A stretch of 64,000 nt of DNA from UBA1672 sp050633285 (GTDB lineage Bacteria > Pseudomonadota > Alphaproteobacteria > Micavibrionales > Micavibrionaceae), in contig JBOEGG010000008.1 in the NCBI GenBank assembly GCA_050633285.1, positions 1 through 64,000 on the forward strand, in the 5' to 3' direction. Numbering within the stretch: the stretch's first letter is position 1; each line of letters starts with the position of its first letter. Positions 51,036 through 60,935 of this stretch are shown one piece after another. The notes beneath the pieces are model-generated. The model saw nothing but the letters and a program-made list of their open reading frames with translations, was not told the DNA's origin and did no database searches. The position numbers and the translations under genes are program-made.

Positions 51036-52397
51036 TTAGTTGATTGGTAGTGTTACGGTCATCTCTAATCCGGGGAATGTGTTTTGGGCAGTTATAGTTC
51101 CACCATGTTTGTGAATGATGGTGCGTGCGATGGATAAGCCTAACCCGACGCTGCCGGATTCGGTGTTACGTGCTTTATCCAGGCGGATGAATGGTTCGAA
51201 AACTTCTTCTTGTTTCTCTTCGGGTATACCTGGCCCTTGATCTTGAATAGTAATTAGGATTTTATTGTCTGGTTTTTCGAAGCTCATATGTGCTTTGCTT
51301 CCATATTTTACTGCGTTTTCTAGCAGATTACGTATAGCGCGCTTTAGGCTTACGCTGCGACAAGGGTATTCATAGGAAGGGATTGTTGAAGAAAAAGTGA
51401 TATGTGATGAGTCTTCTGCGAGATCTTTCAATGTCTCAACGATGTCTATTGTTTCTGTTTCTTCTTCCAATACATCTTGCTGTGAGAAAGCCAAGCATGC
51501 TTCGACCATTGTTTGCATGTCTTCTAGTGTGTTGACCATTTTTGCTTGCAGTTCTTTATCTTCGATAAACTCTGTGCGCAAACGAAGAGATGTAATTGGG
51601 GTACGTAAGTCATGGCTAATCGCCGCGAGCATTTTGGTGCGATCTTGTACAAAACGGCTAAGGCGCTCATGCATTACATTAAAGGCCTCAATTGTTGATG
51701 AGAGTTCTTGCGGGCCTTGCGTGTTAAGCGTCTCTATGGACTCTCCTCTACCGAGTTGATCGGCAGCCTCAGATAATCTGCGCAGTGGCGAGGTGATACG
51801 TCTAACGGCAAATATAACAACGAGCGTAATACCGATAACTGTTACTAATACAGATATCAGTACGGGCAATAAAAGTACGAACTCATCTGGAGGAGATTCT
51901 GTTTCCATATTTAACCATTGTCCATCAGAAAGTTCGAAGGAGTAGATTAAATAAGGGCATTCTTCGCGTTGTTCTACGTCAGGCAGGCCGATGAGGCATT
52001 CAGCGATATCGTCTGAAAACCAAAATAAAAATCTGTGTTTGAAAGTTATTTTTTGATGGGATTCATAAACCCTGACGTTCTTAAAGTGATTGGTGAAGTG
52101 CTGAGTGATGACAGAGGGCATCAGTTTGTTTGTTGCCATTGGGGTGTCAGAGACTGAAAAACGCATTTCGGGTGTACCGATCATCGTAAATAGTTCCTGT
52201 CTTTTTTGAACGGAGGCTTTGTTCATCATTTCATAGACTGAAGTAATATGCTCTGAAATATATATGTTCTCGTAGTCGTCTAGGCGTTGGTCTGTTTTGT
52301 AGAAGAAGACAAAAACGATGATGGCCTGTGAGAGTAGGACAGAGCCGACAATAAGTGTGATGAGTTGGCAGGCGATTGTGTTGCTTAATTTTATCAT
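51036..52397 (-). CDS. Sensor histidine kinase (OmpR-class two-component system)
   Basis: A 453-aa inner-membrane kinase. TM1 is at ~12-33, a ~140-residue periplasmic sensor follows, and TM2 is at ~173-198. Next come HAMP (~199-250) and HisKA with the phospho-acceptor AAISHDLRTP (H262). The C-terminal HATPase has the N box NLLENAVKYG and GxG boxes DQGPGIPE and GLGLSIA. The ATG at 52397 overlaps the response-regulator stop by ATGA. The pair is divergent from an RND efflux operon, so it probably senses envelope stress or a pump substrate. Confidence 0.92.
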   Translation of the reverse strand: MIKLSNTIACQLITLIVGSVLLSQAIIVFVFFYKTDQRLDDYENIYISEHITSVYEMMNKASVQKRQELFTMIGTPEMRFSVSDTPMATNKLMPSVITQHFTNHFKNVRVYESHQKITFKHRFLFWFSDDIAECLIGLPDVEQREECPYLIYSFELSDGQWLNMETESPPDEFVLLLPVLISVLVTVIGITLVVIFAVRRITSPLRRLSEAADQLGRGESIETLNTQGPQELSSTIEAFNVMHERLSRFVQDRTKMLAAISHDLRTPITSLRLRTEFIEDKELQAKMVNTLEDMQTMVEACLAFSQQDVLEEETETIDIVETLKDLAEDSSHITFSSTIPSYEYPCRSVSLKRAIRNLLENAVKYGSKAHMSFEKPDNKILITIQDQGPGIPEEKQEEVFEPFIRLDKARNTESGSVGLGLSIARTIIHKHGGTITAQNTFPGLEMTVTLPIN

Positions 52398-53119
52398 GCT
52401 TTTATTACATCCGCGCTGAGCATATAGCCGCCGCCCCAAACGGTTTTGATGATTTCCGGGTTTTTAGGGTCAGTTTCAATTTTTTTGCGTAGGCGGCTTA
52501 CTTGATTATCAATAGATCGGTCAAAAACGTCACTGGCTCGATTGCTTACCATATCTAGAAGCTGATCTCTGGATAAGACAATTTTAGGGTGATTTAGCAG
52601 TGTCATGAGCAGCTTAAACTCAACAGTACTTAGTGATATTTCTTCTTTTTTCTTTTCTTGTTTTAAAGTTTGGCGATCTACGTTTAAAAGCCATCCGCAA
52701 AATGAAATAGATCCGCTTTCAATTTCTGAGAATTGCTTGGGTAAGCTGTTTACTCTGCGTAGCACTCCTTTGATACGTGCTAATAATTCTCTGGGGTTGA
52801 ATGGCTTTGTTACATAATCATCTGCACCTATTTCAAGTCCTACGATTTTATCTGTCTCATCTGCCATAGCTGTGAGAAGGATGATAGGGATATCTTTTGT
52901 TGCACGAATGCGTCTGCATATTTCTAACCCTCCTTCGCCGGGCATTAATATATCCAGAACGATTAAATCAATGGAGGCTGTTTTTATGATGTTGTCCATT
53001 TCTGTACCATTTGCCGCCATGGTTACACGAAACCCATTTTTCTCAAGGTATGCCGCTAGTGGCTCGCGGATATCTTTATGGTCATCAACAACCAGTATAT
53101 GAGGGGTTTCCTGTGTCAT
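52394..53119 (-). CDS. OmpR-family response regulator
   Basis: 241 aa. The receiver domain has VDDHKD (11-16), the phosphorylation site D56 in VLDILMP, T83 and K105 (TKPF). A winged-helix OmpR domain (~135-235) ends LIRKTVWGGGYML-like (IIKTVWGGGYMLSAD). The ATG at 53119 is preferred over an in-frame start 27 codons upstream that would run into the divergent promoter region. Partner of the overlapping kinase gene; likely regulator of the divergent efflux operon. Confidence 0.93.
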   Translation of the reverse strand: MTQETPHILVVDDHKDIREPLAAYLEKNGFRVTMAANGTEMDNIIKTASIDLIVLDILMPGEGGLEICRRIRATKDIPIILLTAMADETDKIVGLEIGADDYVTKPFNPRELLARIKGVLRRVNSLPKQFSEIESGSISFCGWLLNVDRQTLKQEKKKEEISLSTVEFKLLMTLLNHPKIVLSRDQLLDMVSNRASDVFDRSIDNQVSRLRKKIETDPKNPEIIKTVWGGGYMLSADVIKA

Positions 53120-53174
53120 ATATACAGCATAGCTTAGCCTTTCAGGACTTGTGAAGTATAAAGCTGTAACAAAG

Positions 53175-53209
53175 TGTATCAAACATGCGTACCGATACAT
53201 CTTGATACA
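53175..53209. promoter_or_regulatory. Candidate response-regulator box in the divergent promoter
   Basis: GATACA at 53194 and again at 53204 forms a direct repeat with 10-bp spacing, the geometry favoured by OmpR-family dimers. TGTATCAA (53175-53182) and TTGATACA (53202-53209) also form a perfect 8-bp inverted repeat. The site lies between the regulator start (53119) and the efflux gene start (53264). Confidence 0.45.
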
Positions 53210-53263
53210 AAAAAGCTGTTTTTTGGCAAATTACCAATACATTTGGCAGGCATATTGATAGGT

Positions 53264-54625
53264 ATGAAACAGACATATCTATTATTGATGAGTATCACTT
53301 TCCTGTCATCTTGTGCGGCTTTGCCGGATAGTGTGGCAGAGCGCAGTGCCGTTTCTGTTTTATCTGTGCCACAAGGTTTTCAATTTGCTCAATCGGAGAA
53401 CTCGCATATTATTGCAGGATTGATGGAGTTGTTTGATGATCAGGTGCTCTCCACATTGGTGGGGCGATCTTTGGACCATAATTTGGATATTCAGCTTGCT
53501 GCCAAGCAGTTGGAAGAGGCAGGTTTTAACGCGGATGCGGAACTGGGAAAGTTGTTGCCTAAAGTCACAGGGAATATAGCAACGAACCGTGCACAAGGGG
53601 CGGAAGGGAAGCCCGGTGGAACGTATTCCCCTTCATTAGATGTTAGCTGGGAAGTTGATATATGGGGGAAGGTTCGAGATCAAAGAGGGGTATCTGATGT
53701 TACGGCATTGGCGCAGGTCGAGAATTACAGGGCTGCGCGCGATTCTATTGCCGCGCAGGTGATGCAGGGGTGGTTTGATGTTGTTACAACGAAAAGGCTA
53801 TTGGACTTAGAAAAATCGCGTTTGTCTAATTTGAGGAAAAGCGCAGAGAATAGCCGTCGAAATTATAGATCCGGATTAGGTGAACTTAATGACTTGGCCG
53901 CAGTAGAGCGTGATATTGCACAAACTCAGGTCACCGTTACAAGCAGTATTGATAATCATAATACGGCAGTTCGTAGCTTACAGGTTTTAACAGGGCAATA
54001 TCCGAGTGGTTATCTTACTTCGGATTATAAAATGCCGGCTCTCTTGTCTCCCCCTACGGCTGGGGTGCCGGCTGCTTTGCTAACGCAGAGACCTGATTTA
54101 CGCAGGGCGTGGCAAGATGTTATTGCGGCGGATAAATCAGTGCAGGTTGCGCATAAAGAGATGTTCCCATCGCTTAACCTGACGGGATCTTTTGGAACGC
54201 AGAGTTCTGATTTTTCTGAATTGTTGAGCGCTCCGACTATCTGGTCTTTAGCCAGTCAATTGAGTGTTCCTTTGTTTAATGCTGGGCAGCTAAAGAATAA
54301 TATGAATGCGGCACAAAGCCGGGCTGAGCAAGCATGGGTACGTTATTTACAAACGGCCTTGCTAGCCTTTCAAGAGGTTGAGCAGGCGCTAGATCGTGAA
54401 ACTCTTTTCGCTGATCAGGAAAAACAACAAGCAAATGCCGTAAATTATGCAGAGAAAACAGCAGATATTTTTGAAGATCGATATCGAAACGGATTTGTTA
54501 GTATTTTGGAATATTTGAATGCGCAGAATACGGTTTTTGATAGTAAAGCGCAGCTTTTGGACATTCGTAATCAACGGCTGAAGAACCGAGTGGCTTTGGC
54601 TCTTGCATTAGGAAAAGGAGTGTAG
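53264..54625 (+). CDS. Outer-membrane efflux lipoprotein (NodT/TolC family)
   Basis: A 453-aa outer-membrane channel of RND tripartite pumps. The N-terminal signal ends in a lipobox FLSSC, with the lipidated Cys at residue 17. The two homologous halves have the expected helices: HNLDIQLAAKQLEEAGFNAD and RPDLRRAWQDVIAADKSVQV. The SVPLFNAGQLKNNMNAA loop and a DRYRNGFVSILEYLNAQNTV ending are typical. The ATG at 53264 is chosen because it sets a normal lipoprotein signal. The MFP gene follows 7 bases later. Confidence 0.94.
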   Translation: MKQTYLLLMSITFLSSCAALPDSVAERSAVSVLSVPQGFQFAQSENSHIIAGLMELFDDQVLSTLVGRSLDHNLDIQLAAKQLEEAGFNADAELGKLLPKVTGNIATNRAQGAEGKPGGTYSPSLDVSWEVDIWGKVRDQRGVSDVTALAQVENYRAARDSIAAQVMQGWFDVVTTKRLLDLEKSRLSNLRKSAENSRRNYRSGLGELNDLAAVERDIAQTQVTVTSSIDNHNTAVRSLQVLTGQYPSGYLTSDYKMPALLSPPTAGVPAALLTQRPDLRRAWQDVIAADKSVQVAHKEMFPSLNLTGSFGTQSSDFSELLSAPTIWSLASQLSVPLFNAGQLKNNMNAAQSRAEQAWVRYLQTALLAFQEVEQALDRETLFADQEKQQANAVNYAEKTADIFEDRYRNGFVSILEYLNAQNTVFDSKAQLLDIRNQRLKNRVALALALGKGV

Positions 54626-54632
54626 GTTAAAA

Positions 54633-55751
54633 ATGAAAAACTTCATTGGCATATTTTCTATTATTGTTGCGATGGTGATCGTCGTTTTATTGACGATGAT
54701 GCGTCCAGATCCACCTAAAAATCAAGAGGTTGCCAAGGATATTCGTGTGAGTGTTATTGAAGTAACGCCACAGACTGTTGATGATATTATTACGGGGCAT
54801 GGGCAAGTTAATGCACGTTGGGAGACGACGTTATCAAGTGAAGTTCAAGGAAGGGTTATACATGTTTCTGATGCGTTATTGTCGGGTATGACTTTTAATA
54901 AGGGCGATGTATTGGTCGTTGTTGATCCGACATCCTATCAGGCCAATTTGGATAGTGCAAAGGCAGCGTTGGAAACAGCCAAGCGCGTATTGAAGGAAGA
55001 GCAGCAGCGCTCAAAAATAGCTTCTGAGAATTGGAAAACATCGGGATTTAGTGGAAAGCCGACTGATTTGGTTTTACGGAACCCACAATTGCGTGAAGCC
55101 AGAGCGGCTATAATCTCTGCGCAGAGTGCGGTGAAAAAAGCGGAGTATGATTTAGCGCAAACGAAAATTGTTGCGCCTTATGATGGTGTTGTTCTGGAAC
55201 GTAATATAAACCCGAGTGATATATTACAGGTCGGTGGCCAAGTCGCAAAAATTTATGACCGCAGTATTTATGATGTTTCTGTGCCTTTGAATATTAAAGA
55301 AGTTACGCGATTGCGAGATGGTGTTGTTGGTTCTTCTGCTGTGCTTAAGGCTCAATCCGGGAATGGTACTTGGGAAGGGATTGTTTCACGGTTAGAGCAG
55401 TCGATTGATAATAAAAATCGTTGGCAAAACATCATTGTAGAATTTTCAGAACAAGGATCTTTTTTACCCGGTTCTTTTGTTACAGTTCAGCTCCATGGAA
55501 AAAGTTATGGCAATGTTTATGTCTTGCCGGAACATTTTGTCGGTCAAGATGGGATGATTTGGTTTGTTGATGAACAAGAGCGTTTACAGAAGTTTGCAGC
55601 TGATATTCTGTTTCGTGAAAATGGAAATATATATCTTCTTCCTCCACTCGACCTTCGCACACCGGTGCATATAACACCGGCGCGAGATATTTATCTTGCG
55701 GGTGTGAAGGTCACTCCTGTTTTGGACGCTGGGGGGATGGATCATGAGTAA
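54633..55751 (+). CDS. RND efflux periplasmic adaptor (MFP)
   Basis: A 372-aa membrane-fusion protein. It has an N-terminal membrane anchor (~4-22), a lipoyl half-motif (GHGQVNARWETTLSSEVQG), an alpha-hairpin (~110-175) and the second lipoyl half (KIVAPYDGVVLERNINPSD). A beta-barrel and membrane-proximal domain complete it. It links the permease to the NodT-type channel. Its stop overlaps the permease start by eight bases. Confidence 0.93.
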   Translation: MKNFIGIFSIIVAMVIVVLLTMMRPDPPKNQEVAKDIRVSVIEVTPQTVDDIITGHGQVNARWETTLSSEVQGRVIHVSDALLSGMTFNKGDVLVVVDPTSYQANLDSAKAALETAKRVLKEEQQRSKIASENWKTSGFSGKPTDLVLRNPQLREARAAIISAQSAVKKAEYDLAQTKIVAPYDGVVLERNINPSDILQVGGQVAKIYDRSIYDVSVPLNIKEVTRLRDGVVGSSAVLKAQSGNGTWEGIVSRLEQSIDNKNRWQNIIVEFSEQGSFLPGSFVTVQLHGKSYGNVYVLPEHFVGQDGMIWFVDEQERLQKFAADILFRENGNIYLLPPLDLRTPVHITPARDIYLAGVKVTPVLDAGGMDHE

Positions 55752-58700
55752 GAAGCCTGTGAAAGGATGGATGGCTTGGTTTGCGCGTAATCCTGTTGCT
55801 GCCAATCTTTTAATGATTATTTTGTTGCTTGTCGGTGGATCGACTGCCTTGAATATGCGTACAGAAGGTTTCCCGGCAGAAGCTCCGCGTAATGTCACTG
55901 TGAGTGTTGATTTTGAAGGTGGTTCCCCGGAAGATGTTGAGGAAGGTGCCGCTATTAAGGTTGAAGATGCACTGAATGGTGTTGCCGGTATTAAAAAAAT
56001 GACATCGACGGTTACCGGAAATAATGCATCGATTATTGTTCAGGCGGAGGAGGGCTACTCTGTTAATACGTTAAAGGATGATGTGAAAATCCGTGTCGAT
56101 GCAATATCAACTTTTCCAACCCAAGTTGAAAGTACGGTCATCACCGCACAGCAGGAAGAACGCCATGTTATTTATGTGCAGCTTTATGGTGATACTGATC
56201 ATGGCACTTTGAAAGAGGCTGCGCGTCGGGTTCGGGAACGGTTATTAGATTTAAAGAATGTTAATAAGGTCACGACAAGTGGTGCAAAAGTATTTGAAAT
56301 TAATATTGAGATACAGGAAGAAAAGCTTCGCTCGTATGGATTGAGCTTTGATGAGGTTGCGAATGCAATTAGTGGGTCATCTATCAATCTTTCTGCCGGG
56401 GCGCTAAAAACCACTGGTGGGACAATTACTTTACAAAGTCGTAGGCAGCGCTATCACGGTTCTGAGTTTCAGGACATTGTTGTTCGTAATTCTGCGCAGG
56501 GGGGGCTTGTAAGGGTTAAAGATATTGCTGTTGTAAATGATGGTTATACAGAACAAGCGATTTTATCCCGCTTTCAAGGAAAGCCCTCTATTAATCTGGA
56601 TGTTCAGTTAATCGGACGTGCCAGTATCACAGAGGCATCGTCAAATGTTCAAAAAGCGGTTGATCTGATGCGTTCTGAAAATTGGTTTCCTGACACGATT
56701 GAATTGAGTACATGGTATGATGAGGCGGATATCATTCGTGATCGATTGGGGCTGCTTTCTAAAAATGCATTGGTCGGTATGGCGCTTGTCTTGGTTATGC
56801 TTGCTTTATTTTTGAATGCGAAGGTGGCCTTTTGGGTTGCTATTGGTATTCCGGTTTCTTTTGCAGGTACCTTGATTGTTATGGGGCCGAGTTTTCTCGA
56901 CTATTCTTTAAATGACCTAACGACTTTCGCATTTATTATTGTTTTGGGAATTGTGGTCGATGACGCAATTGTGATTGGTGAAAATGTTTTTACCCATAAA
57001 AAACGTTATGGAGGCGGCGTAGAAACAGCTATTAGAGGTGCAAAGGAAGTTGCTACACCCGCAACATTTGGTGTTTTAACAACTGTTGCTGCTTTTTATC
57101 CATTAACGACGATGACAGGTGATTTTGGCGGGCCGTTTCGGATAATTGCTGTTGTTACTATTGTTTGTTTGTTGTTTTCTTTGGTTGAATCCAAGCTGAT
57201 TTTGCCTGCACATTTAGCACATCTGAATCTTGATGATGATAAGCCTAAAAACAGGGTGGCAAAGATGTGGGCGCGTTTGCAAGAAGGCGTTGAGAGTAGT
57301 CTTCAGAATTTTATCAAAGTTTATTATAAGCCTATTATAGAAGCTGTTGTCCGTTATCGTTATCAGTCTTTAGGTGTTTTTATTGCGATATTGATTTTAG
57401 CCGGAGGTTTGGTTAGCAGCGGCACAGTGCGCACAGTGTTCTTCGCGGATTGGGAATCCGATATTATCTATGCTGACCTTACTATGAATTCCGGGGTTCC
57501 TTCGGATAAGACGCATTTAGTAGCTGCAAATTTAGAGCGGGGCTTAAAGGCTGTAAATCAATCGGTTAAACAGAAATATGCTATGGATGTTTATCCTGTT
57601 GTTTATTTTTATGTTTCCTCGGATGAAGATGAGCAAGCAACATTGACTGTGCAGCTTATACCGGGGACGCAGCGCACTTTTTCTGGAAGTGAATTCTTAA
57701 ATTTATGGAGAGAAGAAACAGGTGTGCAAAATGAAGTTAAGCAGCTTGATTTTTATGCAGGCTGGGGGGGAGAGGACGACCTTCTGATTGAAATGTCTTC
57801 GCCTGATAATATTGCTTTACGACATGCGATGACTGCATTGAGGGGCCGTGTGACGGAATATGCGGGTGTTCATGATATAAAGACCAATCTGGATAATGAT
57901 ACGTTGGAGCTTGCCATTCAGTTAAAGCCGGAAGCAGAGGCACTTGGCTTGACGTATCGTGATGTTATTAACCAGTTACGTAATGCTGTGTTTGGTTATG
58001 AAGCGCAACGTGTGCAGCGTGATAGTGAAGAAATTCGTGTTAAGGTTCGTTACCCTAAGGCAGAGCGTGATAACATTAGTGATTTGGAACAAGTCCGTAT
58101 CCGGACAGCAGACGGAGGCTCTGTTCCGTTATCTGTTATTGCTGAATTATCACGTCATAAAAAGCAAACGCAGATAGATCGTATTGATGGAGATCGTGTT
58201 TTAACCTTGGTTGCGCGTATAAATAAGGATTTAATATCGCCATCTGAAGTTGTTCGTGATTTGCAAAATACAGTTTTCCCTGACATTGCTGCGCGCTATC
58301 CGGGAGTACGATTAAACATGTCTGGTGAAACCGAAGCGGAACAAAAAGCCACCACTAAATTAGCAGCGGGGTTTGTTCTTGGTTTGCTTATGATTTATAC
58401 GCTCTTGGCTGTACCTTTGAAATCATATACTGAGCCATTTGTGATTATGCTGGCTATTCCTTTTGGGATAATAGGGGCGATTATTGGCCATATGATCATT
58501 GGTATTCCTGTTAGTCTTCTGTCGTTCTTCGGTGTGTTGGCACTTAGTGGTGTTGTGGTGAATGACTCGCTTGTTCTTGTTAGTCGTTATAACCAAATAC
58601 GTGCTGAAGGGCTGTCTTATGAGGAGGCCATTGTGCAGGCGGGTATGTCACGTTTTCGTGCTATTTTACTGACATCTATTACGACATTTGTTGGGTTGTT

Positions 58701-58893
58701 TCCGTTGATTTTGGAAAAGTCAGAGCAGGCTCAATTATTGATTCCTATGGCGGTTTCTTTAGCTTTTGGCATTTTATTTGCAACTTTTATTACTTTGCTG
58801 ATTATTCCGGTTTTATTGGGTGTTCGTCTGGATATTATCAATTTTTTCAGATGGTTGATATTGCCAAATAAGCCTCCCATCGCTGCGGAATAA
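55744..58893 (+). CDS. RND efflux permease (AcrB-like, HAE1 family)
   Basis: A 1049-aa proton-driven inner-membrane pump with 12 expected TM helices and two large periplasmic loops. TM1 (VAANLLMIILLLVGGSTAL) is followed by the first porter region. TM4 has the proton-relay aspartates GIVVDDAIVIGENVF (D406, D407), and the C-terminal half repeats the fold (FFGVLALSGVVVNDSLVLVS). It forms a tripartite exporter with the two preceding genes. Substrate not predictable from sequence. Confidence 0.95.
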   Translation: MSKKPVKGWMAWFARNPVAANLLMIILLLVGGSTALNMRTEGFPAEAPRNVTVSVDFEGGSPEDVEEGAAIKVEDALNGVAGIKKMTSTVTGNNASIIVQAEEGYSVNTLKDDVKIRVDAISTFPTQVESTVITAQQEERHVIYVQLYGDTDHGTLKEAARRVRERLLDLKNVNKVTTSGAKVFEINIEIQEEKLRSYGLSFDEVANAISGSSINLSAGALKTTGGTITLQSRRQRYHGSEFQDIVVRNSAQGGLVRVKDIAVVNDGYTEQAILSRFQGKPSINLDVQLIGRASITEASSNVQKAVDLMRSENWFPDTIELSTWYDEADIIRDRLGLLSKNALVGMALVLVMLALFLNAKVAFWVAIGIPVSFAGTLIVMGPSFLDYSLNDLTTFAFIIVLGIVVDDAIVIGENVFTHKKRYGGGVETAIRGAKEVATPATFGVLTTVAAFYPLTTMTGDFGGPFRIIAVVTIVCLLFSLVESKLILPAHLAHLNLDDDKPKNRVAKMWARLQEGVESSLQNFIKVYYKPIIEAVVRYRYQSLGVFIAILILAGGLVSSGTVRTVFFADWESDIIYADLTMNSGVPSDKTHLVAANLERGLKAVNQSVKQKYAMDVYPVVYFYVSSDEDEQATLTVQLIPGTQRTFSGSEFLNLWREETGVQNEVKQLDFYAGWGGEDDLLIEMSSPDNIALRHAMTALRGRVTEYAGVHDIKTNLDNDTLELAIQLKPEAEALGLTYRDVINQLRNAVFGYEAQRVQRDSEEIRVKVRYPKAERDNISDLEQVRIRTADGGSVPLSVIAELSRHKKQTQIDRIDGDRVLTLVARINKDLISPSEVVRDLQNTVFPDIAARYPGVRLNMSGETEAEQKATTKLAAGFVLGLLMIYTLLAVPLKSYTEPFVIMLAIPFGIIGAIIGHMIIGIPVSLLSFFGVLALSGVVVNDSLVLVSRYNQIRAEGLSYEEAIVQAGMSRFRAILLTSITTFVGLFPLILEKSEQAQLLIPMAVSLAFGILFATFITLLIIPVLLGVRLDIINFFRWLILPNKPPIAAE

Positions 58894-59000
58894 ATGCTGA
58901 TAAACTTTTTTACAACTTCTTACCTTTCTTGACATAGCTCTGTGACACTTGCGGGCTATTCTAAGCAACATCAGACATCTGAATCATATAAGGAAACACT

Positions 59001-59915
59001 ATGAACCATTTGATATATCGTAAAAAATTCTCTGCAGCATTTGTTGTTGCTCTTATGGCCTTGCCGAATACTGCACAAGCTGATGATAAACTTGATAACT
59101 GGGCTAAAGGTAGTAAGAAATGGGAAAAAACGCATATTCATGAGCAAGGTGTGATTGACAAAATTACTGATAAAAGTAAGTGGGATATTACGGTAGGCGC
59201 TGGCGCGGGGTTTGCACCAAAATATGAAGGTTCTGATGAGATGGAATTTTCAGGTATGCCACTTATCGATATTGTTTGGAACGATACAGTTTATCTCGGG
59301 CCTGATGGTTTGGGTGCGTATGTGTATCAAGATAATGGTATTAGCGTAAGCGGTGGGATTGGATACGATGGTGGACGAGACCAAGGTGATAGCAGTGATT
59401 TACGCGGCTTGGGTGACGTTGATGGTGCATTAACGATGAATGTGAATATTGAGTATGATCTTGGTTTTGTGTCTCCATATGTGGAGGTTGAGAAGCATTT
59501 GGGTGGTTCTGATGGCTTGCTTGCGCAGGTCGGTGTGCAAAGTATGATCCCTCTGGGGTTAATCACAGGTGATATAACGGCCAATGATATGGAGAATATG
59601 GGTGATAACGACCATCCTGAGGGGGCTGCTCTTATGTTTGGGGTGTCTGCGGATTGGGCAGATGATAATTATACAGAAGAGTATTTTGGCGTGAATGCTC
59701 GTCAATCTGCACGTTCGGGATATGCACAATATGATGCGGAAGCCGGTTTTAAATCTATTAATGCAGATATTGGCGTGATGGTTCCGGTTACAAAGAGCTG
59801 GACGGCAAATGCAATGCTTGGTTACTCACAATTGGTTGGTGATGCGGCAGATAGCCCCATTGTGAAGGATGAGGGGCAAGTGTCCGGCGGGTTATTTGTT
59901 TCATATGCATTTTAA
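59001..59915 (+). CDS. MipA/OmpV family outer-membrane protein
   Basis: A 304-aa protein with a Sec signal peptide (cleavage likely after PNTAQA, residue ~27). A beta-barrel with alternating residues follows (WDITVGAGAGFAPKYEGSDE, a MipA hallmark, ~52-71) and it ends in aromatic SYAF for BAM insertion. MipA-like proteins scaffold murein enzymes or respond to envelope stress. It is 107 bases after the RND gene, with AAGGAA before the ATG, and may share its control. Confidence 0.9.
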   Translation: MNHLIYRKKFSAAFVVALMALPNTAQADDKLDNWAKGSKKWEKTHIHEQGVIDKITDKSKWDITVGAGAGFAPKYEGSDEMEFSGMPLIDIVWNDTVYLGPDGLGAYVYQDNGISVSGGIGYDGGRDQGDSSDLRGLGDVDGALTMNVNIEYDLGFVSPYVEVEKHLGGSDGLLAQVGVQSMIPLGLITGDITANDMENMGDNDHPEGAALMFGVSADWADDNYTEEYFGVNARQSARSGYAQYDAEAGFKSINADIGVMVPVTKSWTANAMLGYSQLVGDAADSPIVKDEGQVSGGLFVSYAF

Positions 59916-59931
59916 GAGAGGAGGCTAAAAG

Positions 59932-60297
59932 ATGGTTGATAGTGTTAATGGTAGTGTGACATCACAGCAGCAGATTAAAAAATCGACAGTAAGTACTGAG
60001 CAGGCAGCAAATGAAGTGGTTAAGTCATCAGAAGAAGCTTCTAAAGCGTCTCCTTCTGGAGTGGCTGAGCAGAAAAGCTCGAACAAGACTGTGTTATCGG
60101 GGGCTGTGCAGAATGCTCAAAGCTCTAATACCACACAGTCAAAAATTCAGTTATTGGAAGCACAGGCAAGAAGCAAGAAGTCTTCTGCTCAAATAGCAGG
60201 AGCGGACGATGCCAAGAAAATGCGACAAGATGCAGAAGAGCTTGAGAAGCAAGTTAAAGCTCTGAAATCAAAGCAAGGTGTAAATAAGAAAGCGTGA
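59932..60297 (+). CDS. Small Ser/Ala/Lys-rich hypothetical protein
   Basis: A 121-aa polar protein without signal peptide or membrane segment. The N-terminal ~65 residues are Ser/Gln/Val-rich and probably disordered; the C-terminal ~50 (KIQLLEAQARSKKSS, KKMRQDAEELEKQVKALKSK) form a predicted coiled coil. An AGAGGAGG precedes the ATG. It follows mipA by 16 bases and is probably co-transcribed. No family recognised. Confidence 0.6.
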   Translation: MVDSVNGSVTSQQQIKKSTVSTEQAANEVVKSSEEASKASPSGVAEQKSSNKTVLSGAVQNAQSSNTTQSKIQLLEAQARSKKSSAQIAGADDAKKMRQDAEELEKQVKALKSKQGVNKKA

Positions 60298-60391
60298 ACA
60301 GCTTCTTTGGGTTTTCCGCTATTCTTATTTCACTTTTTCACCTCAATAGTGTTTTCGTTCTTGTATCTTTTTATATTAAACATGGAGGTCT

Positions 60392-60934
60392 TTAGATGTG
60401 CATATACCCTATGGCCAAGACCATTTCACCTGTTTCATCTTGTATATCCCACATTTGCATACCATCGATATTGGCAACAGATTTATATGCTTCGGGGCTA
60501 AACACAATAGCAGTAACGAGCGCTTGACCAGATGTATAATTGCCACTGCGGTAATTTCGTAATTTATCTATATCGTGAAGAACTTTTTCATTGATTTTGT
60601 TGTCACTATGTACGCGTCCATCACGTCCGGATTGGAAGACAGACTCACATTTCAGTTCCCAATGGATTTCGTTTTCAAGTGGTAGAGAGTTGTAATTAAC
60701 GATGAAATCGACGGCCCAACTATTATCGTTATATATTGGTATTTCTCTTTGAGTTATCACATCTAATTTATGTACAAAGTGTGACATAAAGTTTACTTGT
60801 GCCCAACCTTCCCAACCACCTTTTTGGCAAAAAGAATTCCATACTTCTAAGTGGTGGTTGCGTAGCCATTCCTCTAATTCGTATAGCAGATCTGTGGGTT
60901 TTATTATTTGATTTTGAGCTTCCTCTTCTTTCAT
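60392..60934 (-). CDS. Hypothetical protein with PD-(D/E)xK nuclease-like core
   Basis: A 180-aa protein. The segment WAVDFIVNYN (D76) followed 17 residues later by ELKCES (E93, K95) has the D...ExK spacing of restriction-endonuclease-like folds, with an upstream EI strand. Ends and family are not recognised, so the fold call is an inference from pattern. The ATG at 60934 is one base after the stop of the MACPF gene, so the two are co-transcribed. A longer start inside the MACPF gene is less likely. Confidence 0.55.
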   Translation of the reverse strand: MKEEEAQNQIIKPTDLLYELEEWLRNHHLEVWNSFCQKGGWEGWAQVNFMSHFVHKLDVITQREIPIYNDNSWAVDFIVNYNSLPLENEIHWELKCESVFQSGRDGRVHSDNKINEKVLHDIDKLRNYRSGNYTSGQALVTAIVFSPEAYKSVANIDGMQMWDIQDETGEMVLAIGYMHI

Positions 60935-60935
60935 A

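Noticed and set aside
58920..58965. TTGACA with TATTCT upstream of mipA as a sigma-70 promoter
   Set aside because: The spacing is about 22 bases, too long for a normal promoter.
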